Below are positions 45,087 to 54,458 of a stretch of DNA of 64,000 nt, in pieces. The translations under genes were made by a program, and so were the position numbers. The stretch spans positions 4,557-68,556 of the forward strand of contig JBDLJB010000011.1 of the NCBI GenBank assembly GCA_039714555.1, read 5' to 3'. Below the pieces are notes generated by a model. It was given only the letters and a program-made list of their open reading frames with translations. It made no database searches and was not told where the DNA came from. This DNA is from Namhaeicola sp039714555. GTDB lineage: Bacteria > Bacteroidota > Bacteroidia > Flavobacteriales > Flavobacteriaceae. How positions within the stretch are numbered: position 1 is the first letter of the stretch; every line of letters begins with the position of its first letter.

Positions 45087-45124
45087 TATCTATTTCAAAA
45101 ATAGATACTTAATGAAATACACAA
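45087..45124 (-). promoter_or_regulatory. Promoter and overlapping palindromic operator of the flavoprotein gene
   Basis: On the minus strand TTG (45124-45122) and TATTTTTG (45103-45096), 18 bases apart, form a Bacteroidota promoter. A perfect 9-bp inverted repeat (TATCTATTT / AAATAGATA, 45087-45095 with 45099-45107, 3-base spacer) covers the -7 box and likely start site, as expected for repression. Confidence 0.6.
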
Positions 45125-45191
45125 CTGTACATTTCATTCAAATAATTGTAATTTTGATTCATTTAAGAATTAAAGAAACAGATTTGAAAAA

Positions 45192-46295
45192 TTAAGCACT
45201 TTTTAAATAGTTAGATGGTAAAATTCCATATGTTTCAAAAAAGCATTTTGAAAAATAGGCAGGGCTATTAAAACCAGTTTCAAAAGCAATTTCAGAAATA
45301 TTCCCTTTTTGTTTTTCAAGAAGATCCAGAGCTTTTTGCAACCTATACTCTTTAACAAATGAATTTATTGACTTTCCGGTAATAAACTTTACTTTTCTAT
45401 ACAATTGTGATTTGCTTAAACCTAAATTTTTGCTAAAATCATCAACCTTTAAATCTGTTTTGTTCCAAATTTTTTCTGTAAAATCCATTAAGATATTTAA
45501 GAAATTCTCATCAGATGGCCTTAAAGCACGTATCAATTTACGATCAATAATAACATTTAAGCTTTCACTTTCATATAGATCTTTTACTTCTGATGACACA
45601 ACAATTTGACCTGTAACAACATTACATAAACGTTCGGCCAATTTAATAGTTTCTTCAAAAATTTCTAACTTTTCAGTAACAGGTACTCCGGAACTCAAGC
45701 CTATTTTTAGTTTTAATTCAGTATATTCATTTGTATTTATAAAATTTTTAAACTCAGTTTGAATTTCAATAGCACATAGTACAGCATCAGAGATTGATTC
45801 AAATGAAATCAATAAATAATCCGATTTATTTTTAACTAAACTTCCATTGAAACGGATTATTAGTTTAACAATTGAATTATTATAATATTTAAGAGATTGT
45901 TTATTTGGAAATACTTCTGAATTATTTAGATAATTATTTTTAAATCCTGTTACCATTATAATTCTAAATGTAGGATCATTAATAATATTAAAATTGGTGT
46001 TTTGGGCTTTTATTGGGTCTTCTATTCTTCCTAAAAAAGATTCAACAATTGTAGGATCAACTTCAATGATTTGAGAGGGTATAGCTCCATGAGCGGTCTC
46101 ATACATTTTTTTAATTGCTTCTTTATTTGGTGCTTCAATCAAACAAAAACCAGATTTTCTTTTTTCGTCAAACCAATACGTAAATCCACGGCAGTTATAT
46201 TTGTGTTGAATTTTTAAATCCATCTGGTGCATTTCAGCTACATGCTCAGCAGATATTTCATCAGGAGTGTTGTGTCTATCTAGATAAATTGGCAT
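45192..46295 (-). CDS. DUF4242 / cyclase-like / AraC DNA-binding fusion regulator
   Basis: From ATG 46295 the product has 367 residues in three parts. Residues 1-95 (MPIYLDRHNTP, HQMDLKIQHKYNCRGFTYWFDEKRKSGFCLIEAP) match the DUF4242/SCO4226 small nickel-binding fold, with His residues for metal. Residues about 110-250 look like a degenerate class III nucleotide cyclase (DAVLCAIEIQTEF, LKIGLSSGVPV) without the catalytic Asp pairs. The C-terminus is an AraC-type double helix-turn-helix (FSKNLGLSKSQLYRKVKFITG, ISEIAFETGFNSPAYFSKCFFETYGILPS). This points to a metal- or ligand-sensing transcription factor. Its start region carries a palindrome at 46320-46341. Confidence 0.8.
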   Translation of the reverse strand: MPIYLDRHNTPDEISAEHVAEMHQMDLKIQHKYNCRGFTYWFDEKRKSGFCLIEAPNKEAIKKMYETAHGAIPSQIIEVDPTIVESFLGRIEDPIKAQNTNFNIINDPTFRIIMVTGFKNNYLNNSEVFPNKQSLKYYNNSIVKLIIRFNGSLVKNKSDYLLISFESISDAVLCAIEIQTEFKNFINTNEYTELKLKIGLSSGVPVTEKLEIFEETIKLAERLCNVVTGQIVVSSEVKDLYESESLNVIIDRKLIRALRPSDENFLNILMDFTEKIWNKTDLKVDDFSKNLGLSKSQLYRKVKFITGKSINSFVKEYRLQKALDLLEKQKGNISEIAFETGFNSPAYFSKCFFETYGILPSNYLKSA

Positions 46296-46319
46296 AATTT
46301 TTATTTTAGTTAGTAATAA

Positions 46320-46341
46320 TTTAGTATTTATAAATACCAAA
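46320..46341. promoter_or_regulatory. Palindrome before the AraC-type regulator gene
   Basis: TTTAGTATTT / AAATACCAAA with a 2-base spacer, 25 bases upstream of the regulator start codon. The AAATACCAAA half matches that of the palindrome at 24803-24829, so one protein might bind both. Confidence 0.35.
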
Positions 46342-46430
46342 GTTTTTTAATTGGAGTTGATTTTTGTAATTATCATAATTGTTGGTTTTAATGAATAAAT
46401 ATTTTTCATAATCAATTAATTTTAAATTGC

Positions 46431-46547
46431 TCATATTATCTTTGGAATCCGTGTATGCATCATAGAATCACCTTGACATTTACCCCAGGGCGGTTCATTT
46501 GCAGCATAAAATCTGACTTCAACAAAAAATAATACTATAGTTAGAGT
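46431..46547 (-). pseudogene. Coding-like remnant after the CMD-fold gene
   Basis: Directly after the TAA of the gene at 46548, the same reading frame stays open for 38 codons to TGA at 46431-46433. It includes VEVRFYAANEPPWGKCQGD and SMMHTRIPKI. The composition looks like real protein, and the frame has no ATG before it. It may be the remnant of a gene whose start was lost, or of a longer fused CMD protein. Family not recognised. Confidence 0.35.
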
Positions 46548-47042
46548 TTATTTCTTCGATTTTTCTGACATGTATTTCATCATTTCATCCATTCCGACTT
46601 TGAATTTCTCAAAATCTATTTGTGCTCCTTGTAATATCATACTCCACTGCCTTGTTTGTGCACCATGGGCAACTGCTTCTTTAATTTCTTCATTAGTTGC
46701 ACCAAATGCTTTAGCAGACTCAGTATGGTAGAAAACGCAATAATCACATGGAATTTGAGAAGCTACAGCCAACTGTATTAACTCCTTATATTTTGGTGGA
46801 ATTTTACTTTCCGGACCATTTATTTGTTTAAAATTTTCCCAAGCTCCTGCAAGTGCATTTTTTGGATAGGCATCAAAATGAGGTGGTATTGCACCAAACT
46901 GCTCAATAATTTCACTTTTTGCTTTTTCATAAGCTTTAGTATCCTGCGCGGATAAGGTCATTGAAATAAATACCAAAGGAATAATAAAGATCATTCTCTT
47001 GATAAAATCATTAATTGAATAGGTTTTTTTTAAAGTTTCCAT
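46548..47042 (-). CDS. Carboxymuconolactone decarboxylase (AhpD-like) family protein with signal peptide
   Basis: The 164-residue protein has an N-terminal hydrophobic segment (FIIPLVFISMTLSAQ) that looks like a signal peptide, then the CMD/AhpD fold. CDYCVFYHTESAKAFGATNEEIKEAV is the AhpD-type CxxC..H motif (Cys97, Cys100 region) of alkylhydroperoxidase-like proteins. Both a redox role and a ring-opening role are possible; the exported location is unusual for AhpD. It lies between the AraC-type regulator and a methyltransferase, all on the minus strand. Confidence 0.82.
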   Translation of the reverse strand: METLKKTYSINDFIKRMIFIIPLVFISMTLSAQDTKAYEKAKSEIIEQFGAIPPHFDAYPKNALAGAWENFKQINGPESKIPPKYKELIQLAVASQIPCDYCVFYHTESAKAFGATNEEIKEAVAHGAQTRQWSMILQGAQIDFEKFKVGMDEMMKYMSEKSKK

Positions 47043-47097
47043 AATATTTATTTTTAATTTTTGTTTTTAATCCTGCCAATTCTGCAGGCTAGTTTTA

Positions 47098-47961
47098 TTA
47101 ATTTTTAGCCGATAAATTATTAGTTTCGAAAAAACTTTTTTTTCTATAAATACCACTTTGAAGTTCGATCTTATTATTTTCTAAGCCTTCCAAAATATTT
47201 CCTAACTTCTTCTTTGTTGAATTACCCATCAATACATTCAAACCTAATTTAGGCGGACCATACTTTTTAATCTTTTCAAACAAATTATTTAAGAATTGTT
47301 TTGCCTTATAAGTTTGATCTGTTGATTGTAATTTTTTAAATCCCAATTCCAAAAGAAGAGCATTTACCACAGTAATGGTTTCTAAAAAGCTGAGGGATGC
47401 ATTATTAGCCCACAGGACAGGGTAAATAATACTCTCCTTATTTTTTTGGAATATATCATAATAAATAAGTACACCTTCATCTGTTAAAACTCTGCTTATT
47501 TCTGAATAAAATTTTTTTTTATCCTGAATATTCATTTGCACGTGTTGTGTCCAAACTATATCAAAAGAACCATCTTCAAAAGGCAGATCTAATGCATCAG
47601 CTTGAATAAATTTTGTTTTATCAATGAGACCTACTAACTCAGATAGTTTCTTAGCTGTCCTTATATATTCATTACATATATCAATTCCTGTAACTTCACA
47701 ATTATATTCATCAGCAAGCATTCTACTTGGTCCGCCAAGTGCACAGCCTACGTCTAATACTTTAGCATTATTATGATAAATTTCTTGAACAAGTTCATAA
47801 GAAACTTCAGCACCTCTTACATGGAATTCATCTACACCTGCTATATCCATTCTGGATACATTATTAATATCAACTTCATTTTCATTTAATCTTTTAAGTA
47901 TATCTTCAAACAGTTCAGGTTGGTAATATTGATTTTTAATAAGAGAATTTGATGATTGCAT
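47098..47961 (-). CDS. SAM-dependent methyltransferase, sarcosine/phosphoethanolamine methyltransferase-like
   Basis: The 287-residue cytoplasmic protein has the SAM motif VLDVGCALGGPSRMLADEYNCEVTGIDI near residue 75, FIQADALDLPFEDGSFDIVWTQHVQMNI near residue 145 and EISRVLTDEGVLIYYDIF near residue 165. GGPSRxLA after motif I and WTQHVxMNI are common in dimethylglycine/sarcosine N-methyltransferases, but substrate cannot be fixed. It precedes the CMD-fold gene by 55 bases in the same direction, with an inverted repeat (CCTGC / GCAGG) between them. Confidence 0.82.
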   Translation of the reverse strand: MQSSNSLIKNQYYQPELFEDILKRLNENEVDINNVSRMDIAGVDEFHVRGAEVSYELVQEIYHNNAKVLDVGCALGGPSRMLADEYNCEVTGIDICNEYIRTAKKLSELVGLIDKTKFIQADALDLPFEDGSFDIVWTQHVQMNIQDKKKFYSEISRVLTDEGVLIYYDIFQKNKESIIYPVLWANNASLSFLETITVVNALLLELGFKKLQSTDQTYKAKQFLNNLFEKIKKYGPPKLGLNVLMGNSTKKKLGNILEGLENNKIELQSGIYRKKSFFETNNLSAKN

Positions 47962-48152
47962 TGTACATTATTAATGTATTATTAGCTTAAAATAATAAGC
48001 TATGGTTATTTCAATAACAATTTTAGCACAATAGAAGATGAAGAACTTGTACCATTTTTTCAAAAAATAGGAATAATTAGGAATTAGTAAAAAAAGCTTG
48101 TACTATTATTGCATATAGAAAAAGAATAATAAGATAAAATACTTATAAACAA

Positions 48153-51100
48153 TTATTTATACATTGCACTGGGTGCAAAGCCAAATTCTTCCTTAAAAGC
48201 ACGACTAAACCAAGAGGGATCGTTAAAACCAACGTCATAGGCAATTTCAGATATGGATTTATCAGTTGTTTGAATCAATTCTTTGGCTTTTTGTAGTCGG
48301 ACAGATCTGATAAAGACAGCGGTAGATTTTCCTGTTATAGCTTTTAGTTTTCGGTATATTTGTGATTCACTTAAATGCATCTTTTGAGAGATATGTATTG
48401 ATGATCCAAATGAATGATTGCTTATCTCTTCGTGAATTATCTTTATGATCTTTTGAAGGAATTTAGTTTCGGGGTTTTCTGCCTTCTTTTTTAAAAATTG
48501 ACTAAAACTATCATTTTCAATTTTCTGCATTATTTTCTTACGCAATAAAACCAATTGATCTAAACGAGTTAACAATTCAGCTTTTACAAAAGGTTTAGTC
48601 AAATAGGCATCAGCTCCACATGAGAGTCCTGTAAGCTTATCTTTCATAGTTACTTTGGCTGTAAGTAAAATAACAGGAATATGGTCAGTACGTTCATCTG
48701 CCTTTAATGTTGAGCAAACTTCATAACCATCCTTTACAGGCATCATTACGTCACAGATTATAATATCCGGTACTTTTTCAAAAGCTGATTCGATTCCAAT
48801 CTCTCCGTTTATGGCATTTATAGTTTGATATTTCCCTGCCAAACATGTTTTTAAATAATGGGTTACATCTGCATTGTCTTCAATGATAAGAGCAAGTGGT
48901 AACTTTGATTTATCATTTGAAATGTGTTGATCATGTTCTTCTTTGTTTTCGGATGTAGATAAAGTTGGTTCTATTAATATTTGAACATCATTTGTTTGGA
49001 TAGCTTTATTGGTAATGGGTAGTTGTATTGTAAACTCACTACCTTTACCCGATAAACTTTTTACTTTTATAGTTCCATTCATTAATTCGACAAATTCTTT
49101 GGTCAATGCTAAACCGATGCCTGTACCTTTACCTCTTCTTGCTGATGAATTATCTATTTGGTAGAATCGATTAAAAATATTGTTTATTTCTTTTTCAGAA
49201 ATACCCAAGCCACTGTCTTTGACTTTGAAAAAAAAGAATTCATGGTTATTTTTTATAATTCGGTTAAGATGAACTATTATTTTTCCTCCAGACGGAGTAA
49301 ATTTAATCGCATTAGAAAGTAAGTTTGAAATAATAGTAGATAATTTGTTTGCATCAAAATCCATTATCAGTTGATCAGTTTCAGAATAGATCGTAAGGTT
49401 AATTTCCTTTTCTTTTGCTAGTGAATGAAAACTTTCACTCAGGTATTTTACAAATGGAATGACATCAGCCTGAATCAATTTCAATTTCATATTTCCACTT
49501 TCCAGTTTAGATAAATCAAGCATTTCATTAACCAATCGCAATAGGTTTTTACCATTGCGTTTAATCATTTCGAGCGAATGTTCTGCACCTTTCAAATGTT
49601 TATTTTCAACATTTGATTTTAAAGAATCTGCCATACCCAGAATGACAGTAAGCGGTGTTCTAAATTCATGTGTGATGTTGGTGTACAAACTATTTTTTAA
49701 CTTATTGATATCCTTCAGTTTTACACTTTCAGCAATAGCTAATCTTTTGGAAAGCTGAAATCGGTAAAATCTATCGGCAAAGAAAACTGCAATACCTAAA
49801 TAAATAATGTAGGCCCACCAGGTTGCCCACCATGGAGTAAGAATGGCAATACTATATTCTTTTGGAACTTCATTACATATACCTAGATTATTACATGCTT
49901 TTATTTTTAATTTATAATTTCCATGTGAGAGGTTTGTTAAATTTATTTCTTTGTTGGTTCCAATATTTTGCCATTCATCATCAAATTTATATTTATATTT
50001 AATTTGATCTGAAAGATGAAATCCCAGAGAACTAATCTTAAAAACAAGGTGCTTTGTTCCACTCTTAAAATTGAAATCATTTTTAGTTAAACTATTACCT
50101 TCATAAATTGTTTTACCATTACTTTCAATTTTTCTGATATAAGGAATGGGTATTTCCTTATTTATTAATTGTTTTTCAGGATTATAGATCAAAACCCCAT
50201 TATTACAGCCAATAATAAATTCTCCACTCTCAGTTGATATAATGGGACCTTCAACTCTCAATTTCTTGTTATTAGAACTTAACTTGATCTCATTATAAGA
50301 CATTGTATTCCTATTAAATGTACCAAGGCTTTTCCCTGTAGTCCATAATAGGCTATCATTATAAGCGTAAACTCCAGAAAAATAACCATCAGTTTTATGT
50401 GACACTCCTTTTTTAAAATCATTAAAATTGGTAAATCCTAAGCCATTTGAACTCCCTGCCATCCATACTTTTCCGGTATTATCCTCATAAAATTCATAAA
50501 CATCAGTATATGATTTTATACTCTTCTTATCTTTAGGGTTAATACAATAAATAGATGAATCATTCAAATCCATAACACTTGAGGATCCCTTTCCTATCCA
50601 TAGTTTGTTTTTAGAATCAATATATAAACTATTGATCCATCTATGATTTTCATCTTGAAATATATTGAATTGTTCTTTGTAATTTTTTATTGTGTTGTTT
50701 TCAAAGTTTAAACAAAACAGACCACCTTCTCTCGCTCCAATCCAATAATTATCATTTTTATCTTTGACTACAGTTTGCAATGATGGGAAAGGATGATCAA
50801 TCTGAAGAGGTGATAATTCAATTTGTAGTGTTTTGGGATTAAAAATTATGATCTTTTTACCAGATATGATGAGAAAGTTACCATTATTCATTTCTACCAT
50901 ATCTATAATTTGGTATCCTGTTTTTTTATGATAATTAAAAAGTGGTAACTTAATTACTTCAATGGAATAATCATATTTATTAATTTTATATAAACCTGAA
51001 CTGTATTGTCCGGCTACATAAATAAAGTTCTTTGATTGAATTATTTCTCTTACCAACATAGGGTTTTGAATACTATTTCTTTTTTCAAGTTCAATAAAGC

Positions 51101-52232
51101 TATTTTGGGACTGTAATGGGTCATATTTTAATAGACCTTTCCCGTAACCGAACCAAATTATACCTTTAGAATCAGTGTAAGAGACACCTCTGATTAACCC
51201 ATTATCTTTATTGTGATCAGTTACTTTTTTCACAGATCTAGAATGCATGTCATATTGTATCAAACCATCGTCAGTTGTAATCCATAAGTAAGTATCTTTT
51301 TCTTTATAAATATCTAGGATTAAGGTATATGAATTTGGATAGAGATCTTTTAATGGTTGGCTAAATTGTTTTGACTGTTTATTAAAAATAACCAATCCTT
51401 CTTTCCAGGTTCCAAGAAAAACTTCCCCATTTGAAACATGAATCTTACGTATTGTATTCTGAGCCATTTCAGGATCATTTTTGTAAACATATACCTGATA
51501 ATCATTTGAGGTACTATTAAATCTAATCAAGCCAGCAAGAGTTCCTATCCACAAAATGTTATTATCAATGGGATCTTTGACAATACATTGTAAACTGTTT
51601 AACTTTAGATTTCCGTTATTTGAATCATTTAGAAAGGAAAATCTTTTATGTTGATTGCCGTTTGTTTCATAACAAAAAAGCCCGTTATTGAAGCTTGCAG
51701 ACCATAGTTTTTGTTTATCCAATAAAAGGTCATTAGTTTTACTAACAGACATATTAGTAGAAGGATTTAACTTATTTATCTTTACAAAGTTAACCACATC
51801 AATTGATGTTTGAAAGATCCCATTTTCACCCCCAATCCATAAATTTTCACCAGACTCATCTATAACAATGCTATCAACAAAGCCTATTATATATTCTATT
51901 GAATTCTCATAATAATATGAAAAGTTTGTAAAATGATTCCCATCATATCTGGAGACACCTTTAGAAGTCGCTATCCACAAAAAACCATATTTATCTACCT
52001 GAATATCTGTGATATAAGTTGATGCCAGTCCATTTTCTTCGGTATAATGTATATAATCATTAAAATCCGATAGTTTTATTTGTGCTTTACAAACTGAAGA
52101 AGTAAATAAAGCAACTAGGATAATTGTAATTAAGGAGAATTGGTATAAATAACCTACCCTATAAACACTAATTATTTGTTTAATTCCATTCATTTGTAGA
52201 TTCACAAACCTTTTTTTAAAGCTTATTTTCAC
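48153..52232 (-). CDS. Hybrid two-component sensor/regulator with periplasmic propeller and AraC output
   Basis: The 1359-residue protein has a signal (LITIILVALFTSSVCKAQ), about fourteen Reg_prop blades in the periplasm (GFLWIATSKGVSRYDG, LWIGGENGIFQT), a Y_Y_Y domain (residues about 720-790), and one TM helix. HisKA follows with NITHEFRTPLTVILGM (His near residue 852), then HATPase, a receiver (IIICDVMMPVKDGYE, Asp near residue 1159) and a C-terminal AraC HTH (ISEIAYDVGFNDPSWFSRAFKEEFGFAPS). This is the typical Bacteroidota HTCS that senses an extracellular sugar or metabolite. No SusC/D genes are near, so its ligand may belong to the neighbouring clusters. Confidence 0.95.
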   Translation of the reverse strand: MKISFKKRFVNLQMNGIKQIISVYRVGYLYQFSLITIILVALFTSSVCKAQIKLSDFNDYIHYTEENGLASTYITDIQVDKYGFLWIATSKGVSRYDGNHFTNFSYYYENSIEYIIGFVDSIVIDESGENLWIGGENGIFQTSIDVVNFVKINKLNPSTNMSVSKTNDLLLDKQKLWSASFNNGLFCYETNGNQHKRFSFLNDSNNGNLKLNSLQCIVKDPIDNNILWIGTLAGLIRFNSTSNDYQVYVYKNDPEMAQNTIRKIHVSNGEVFLGTWKEGLVIFNKQSKQFSQPLKDLYPNSYTLILDIYKEKDTYLWITTDDGLIQYDMHSRSVKKVTDHNKDNGLIRGVSYTDSKGIIWFGYGKGLLKYDPLQSQNSFIELEKRNSIQNPMLVREIIQSKNFIYVAGQYSSGLYKINKYDYSIEVIKLPLFNYHKKTGYQIIDMVEMNNGNFLIISGKKIIIFNPKTLQIELSPLQIDHPFPSLQTVVKDKNDNYWIGAREGGLFCLNFENNTIKNYKEQFNIFQDENHRWINSLYIDSKNKLWIGKGSSSVMDLNDSSIYCINPKDKKSIKSYTDVYEFYEDNTGKVWMAGSSNGLGFTNFNDFKKGVSHKTDGYFSGVYAYNDSLLWTTGKSLGTFNRNTMSYNEIKLSSNNKKLRVEGPIISTESGEFIIGCNNGVLIYNPEKQLINKEIPIPYIRKIESNGKTIYEGNSLTKNDFNFKSGTKHLVFKISSLGFHLSDQIKYKYKFDDEWQNIGTNKEINLTNLSHGNYKLKIKACNNLGICNEVPKEYSIAILTPWWATWWAYIIYLGIAVFFADRFYRFQLSKRLAIAESVKLKDINKLKNSLYTNITHEFRTPLTVILGMADSLKSNVENKHLKGAEHSLEMIKRNGKNLLRLVNEMLDLSKLESGNMKLKLIQADVIPFVKYLSESFHSLAKEKEINLTIYSETDQLIMDFDANKLSTIISNLLSNAIKFTPSGGKIIVHLNRIIKNNHEFFFFKVKDSGLGISEKEINNIFNRFYQIDNSSARRGKGTGIGLALTKEFVELMNGTIKVKSLSGKGSEFTIQLPITNKAIQTNDVQILIEPTLSTSENKEEHDQHISNDKSKLPLALIIEDNADVTHYLKTCLAGKYQTINAINGEIGIESAFEKVPDIIICDVMMPVKDGYEVCSTLKADERTDHIPVILLTAKVTMKDKLTGLSCGADAYLTKPFVKAELLTRLDQLVLLRKKIMQKIENDSFSQFLKKKAENPETKFLQKIIKIIHEEISNHSFGSSIHISQKMHLSESQIYRKLKAITGKSTAVFIRSVRLQKAKELIQTTDKSISEIAYDVGFNDPSWFSRAFKEEFGFAPSAMYK

Positions 52233-52923
52233 TTTTAAACCATATCTATCTTTTAAGATTGCTGATTTGCTTCAGGTTTAAAAAAACTTAAATACATCAG
52301 AAGTCAGTATTAAATTATGAATCAATTTTTCAAACAAAGTTGTTTTAGTACAAAATGATTTTAAATTGATCTTCTCAAATGTATTAAATCCTAAATAAAA
52401 ATAAGTGTAATGATTATTTTAGTTTTTCTTATGTAATAGAAGTTACCAATATAATAAATATTTATCAATTAGAATAATTAATACTTATTCATAATGATTT
52501 AAGCTAGTTAAGTAGAAAATTCTTATTACATCTAAATTATAATTTTTAAGGACCTCCAATTGTAAATTACTGCTTTGTGATGTGCAATTTAACAATGAAT
52601 TATTTAAGGTCAAAAAATTAACTTTTTTAGGTTTTTGTTCAATCTAATTATGAAAGTTTTTTTTAATATTAAAAATAAAATTCAAAACTAAATCTGGTAA
52701 GAAATTAATATAATTTGTTCAATAATGCAGAGAATTACAGGTAGTTAAGTGTAAATCAAATTCGCACCCTAAGTATGTGTTCATAGATCAAAATGAAAAA
52801 TAACTTGATTGAACCTGAAACTTATAATTATGATGTTAAAGATTATTTGGTCCGGTTGAAGAAAGGAATCACAAAGTTTAATAATTAAATAGACTTTAAT
52901 TACTTAAGGATTATTTCCCCTTA
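52233..52923. other. 691-base intergenic region, divergent AT-rich
   Basis: Apart from a possible 31-codon frame at 52793-52888, no gene is seen. The left 500 bases hold only AT-rich sequence with no clear promoter or large palindrome. Confidence 0.55.
52793..52888 (+). CDS. Possible 31-residue reading frame
   Basis: ATG 52793 opens a 31-codon frame ending TAA 52886 (MKNNLIEPETYNYDVKDYL, then charged VRLKKGITKFNN). The composition is coding-like and has no T-rich bias. It could be the stump of a larger gene. The family is not recognised and no promoter is visible; it may be chance. Confidence 0.2.
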   Translation: MKNNLIEPETYNYDVKDYLVRLKKGITKFNN

Positions 52924-54060
52924 TCAATTGATTGTATTTAATTCATCAAACGTTTTTACTGATTTAATAAATAGTTCCCAAAAGTCCAAATGAAACTGAT
53001 AACTGTTATTTTTAACTAATATTTCATGTTCAGTAAGCATTTCTTTTTCGTCCGGATGAAATTTTCTCTTTTTTGAATCAGGATCATGAAGGTAAATAAA
53101 TTCCGGGTGAAATTGTGGAGCAATAACATTTGGGTATTTCTTATGAATTATCATTTCTATCACTTTTCCATCCATAGAAGTAGCAGCTACTTTAATATTT
53201 TTTCCTAAGTTTTTTACTGCCTGATGGTGACTACTTGCTACCATGGGGTTGAACTCATTTTTTAGCTTAAGTTTTTTTCTTAACTCTTTATTTATGATTT
53301 TTACATGATGAAAACTGTGATTATTGATCTCTGCTTCAGGATAAAGATGTTTGTTATAGTTTCTATGCATTTGATCTGAACCAAGGTCTATTACATCTTC
53401 AACATAATTGATTCCATAAATATTTGAGGGAATATCTTGATACATATCTCCACCTGTTGCTACATTCAAGGTTTGCATACCAAGACATATTCCCATCACA
53501 GGATAGTTAGGGTTTTTTTCTAAAAGATTATTAAAACCATCATTTTGACTCCCACCTAATAGATGAAAAAGAAAACTCAATTCAAACAAATGTCTGTTTG
53601 GTGTTTTTATTCCAACTGTAAGTTCTGTCTTTTGTCCATAGTAAACTGAAGGAATATCCCATCCACCAAAAAATATAATGCCATCAGAATTTTGGAAAAC
53701 ATCACGAAAATCATCTGTACATTCATTCTTTTTATAAATATTGTTGATGTCTAAGTTTCCATAAATTTCCTTAAATTTTATAAATTTTATATTGTTTTTT
53801 TCGACAAAATTTTTGGCTTCACTATATTTTATTTCACTTTTGGTATAAAAAACAGCTAGATACTCAATGTTTTCATCATTGATAATACCATTGTTTGTCA
53901 TATAAACTATAGATTCTAAATAAAACACACCGGGATTGATAAGTACAATTTTTGTTTTTTTGGTATTGTCTTCATTGGTATAGTTCCCGTTAATTACTGG
54001 AGCTGAATAGGATTTTCCAATTATAAATAGTATTGAAAAAAGAAGTATGATTTTTTTCAT
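52924..54060 (-). CDS. Exported class I glutamine-amidotransferase-like (peptidase C26) protein
   Basis: The 378-residue protein has a signal peptide (LLFSILFIIGKSYS). The glutamine amidotransferase-like fold follows: GIIFFGGWDIPSVYYGQ, the nucleophile elbow MGICLGMQTLNVATGG and AGDMYQDI-like context, NHSFHHVKI, and VIAPQFHPEFIY for the catalytic His and Glu. This is the peptidase C26 (gamma-glutamyl-gamma-aminobutyrate hydrolase) branch. Such enzymes cleave gamma-glutamyl amides in the cytosol; here the signal peptide suggests the periplasm, so the substrate is probably extracellular. It is transcribed alone. Confidence 0.82.
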   Translation of the reverse strand: MKKIILLFSILFIIGKSYSAPVINGNYTNEDNTKKTKIVLINPGVFYLESIVYMTNNGIINDENIEYLAVFYTKSEIKYSEAKNFVEKNNIKFIKFKEIYGNLDINNIYKKNECTDDFRDVFQNSDGIIFFGGWDIPSVYYGQKTELTVGIKTPNRHLFELSFLFHLLGGSQNDGFNNLLEKNPNYPVMGICLGMQTLNVATGGDMYQDIPSNIYGINYVEDVIDLGSDQMHRNYNKHLYPEAEINNHSFHHVKIINKELRKKLKLKNEFNPMVASSHHQAVKNLGKNIKVAATSMDGKVIEMIIHKKYPNVIAPQFHPEFIYLHDPDSKKRKFHPDEKEMLTEHEILVKNNSYQFHLDFWELFIKSVKTFDELNTIN

Positions 54061-54458
54061 AAAATATTGATTTTTTACGAATTTAATAAAAAATAAATGA
54101 GTTGAGTAAGAACGGTGTATTATTTCGAATATTTTTTTGAATTCAATTTTTTTCTTCTATATTTCAATGTTATATAATTCTGTTTTACTTATTCTTCCAA
54201 TAAATAAGGTGAATGTCTTCAGATTCAACTTTAATTATACTAAACTTTTTAATAAAGTAATTGCTAATAATTTAACTTCTCTAATATAATTGTGAATCTC
54301 TGTTGATTTTTCCCTTCATTCAGAATTATTTAATAATACATTAAATAATCTCCTAGTTTTCTTTAGCAATTACTAATAAAGATTTTGACTATTCAAGGTT
54401 CATAAAGTTATAAGTAAGCGAAAGTCACTTTTCACTTTTTAATTTTCAACAATCAATA
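54061..54458. other. 398-base intergenic region with distant 12-base inverted repeat
   Basis: No gene seen. AGTAATTGCTAA at 54256-54267 recurs inverted at 54363-54374 (TTAGCAATTACT), 95 bases between. It may be a pair of regulator sites or chance in AT-rich DNA. Confidence 0.4.

Noticed and set aside
54256..54374. AGTAATTGCTAA inverted pair 95 bases apart as ends of a mobile element
   Set aside because: No target duplication, no transposase and only 12 bases; left as a note on the intergenic region.
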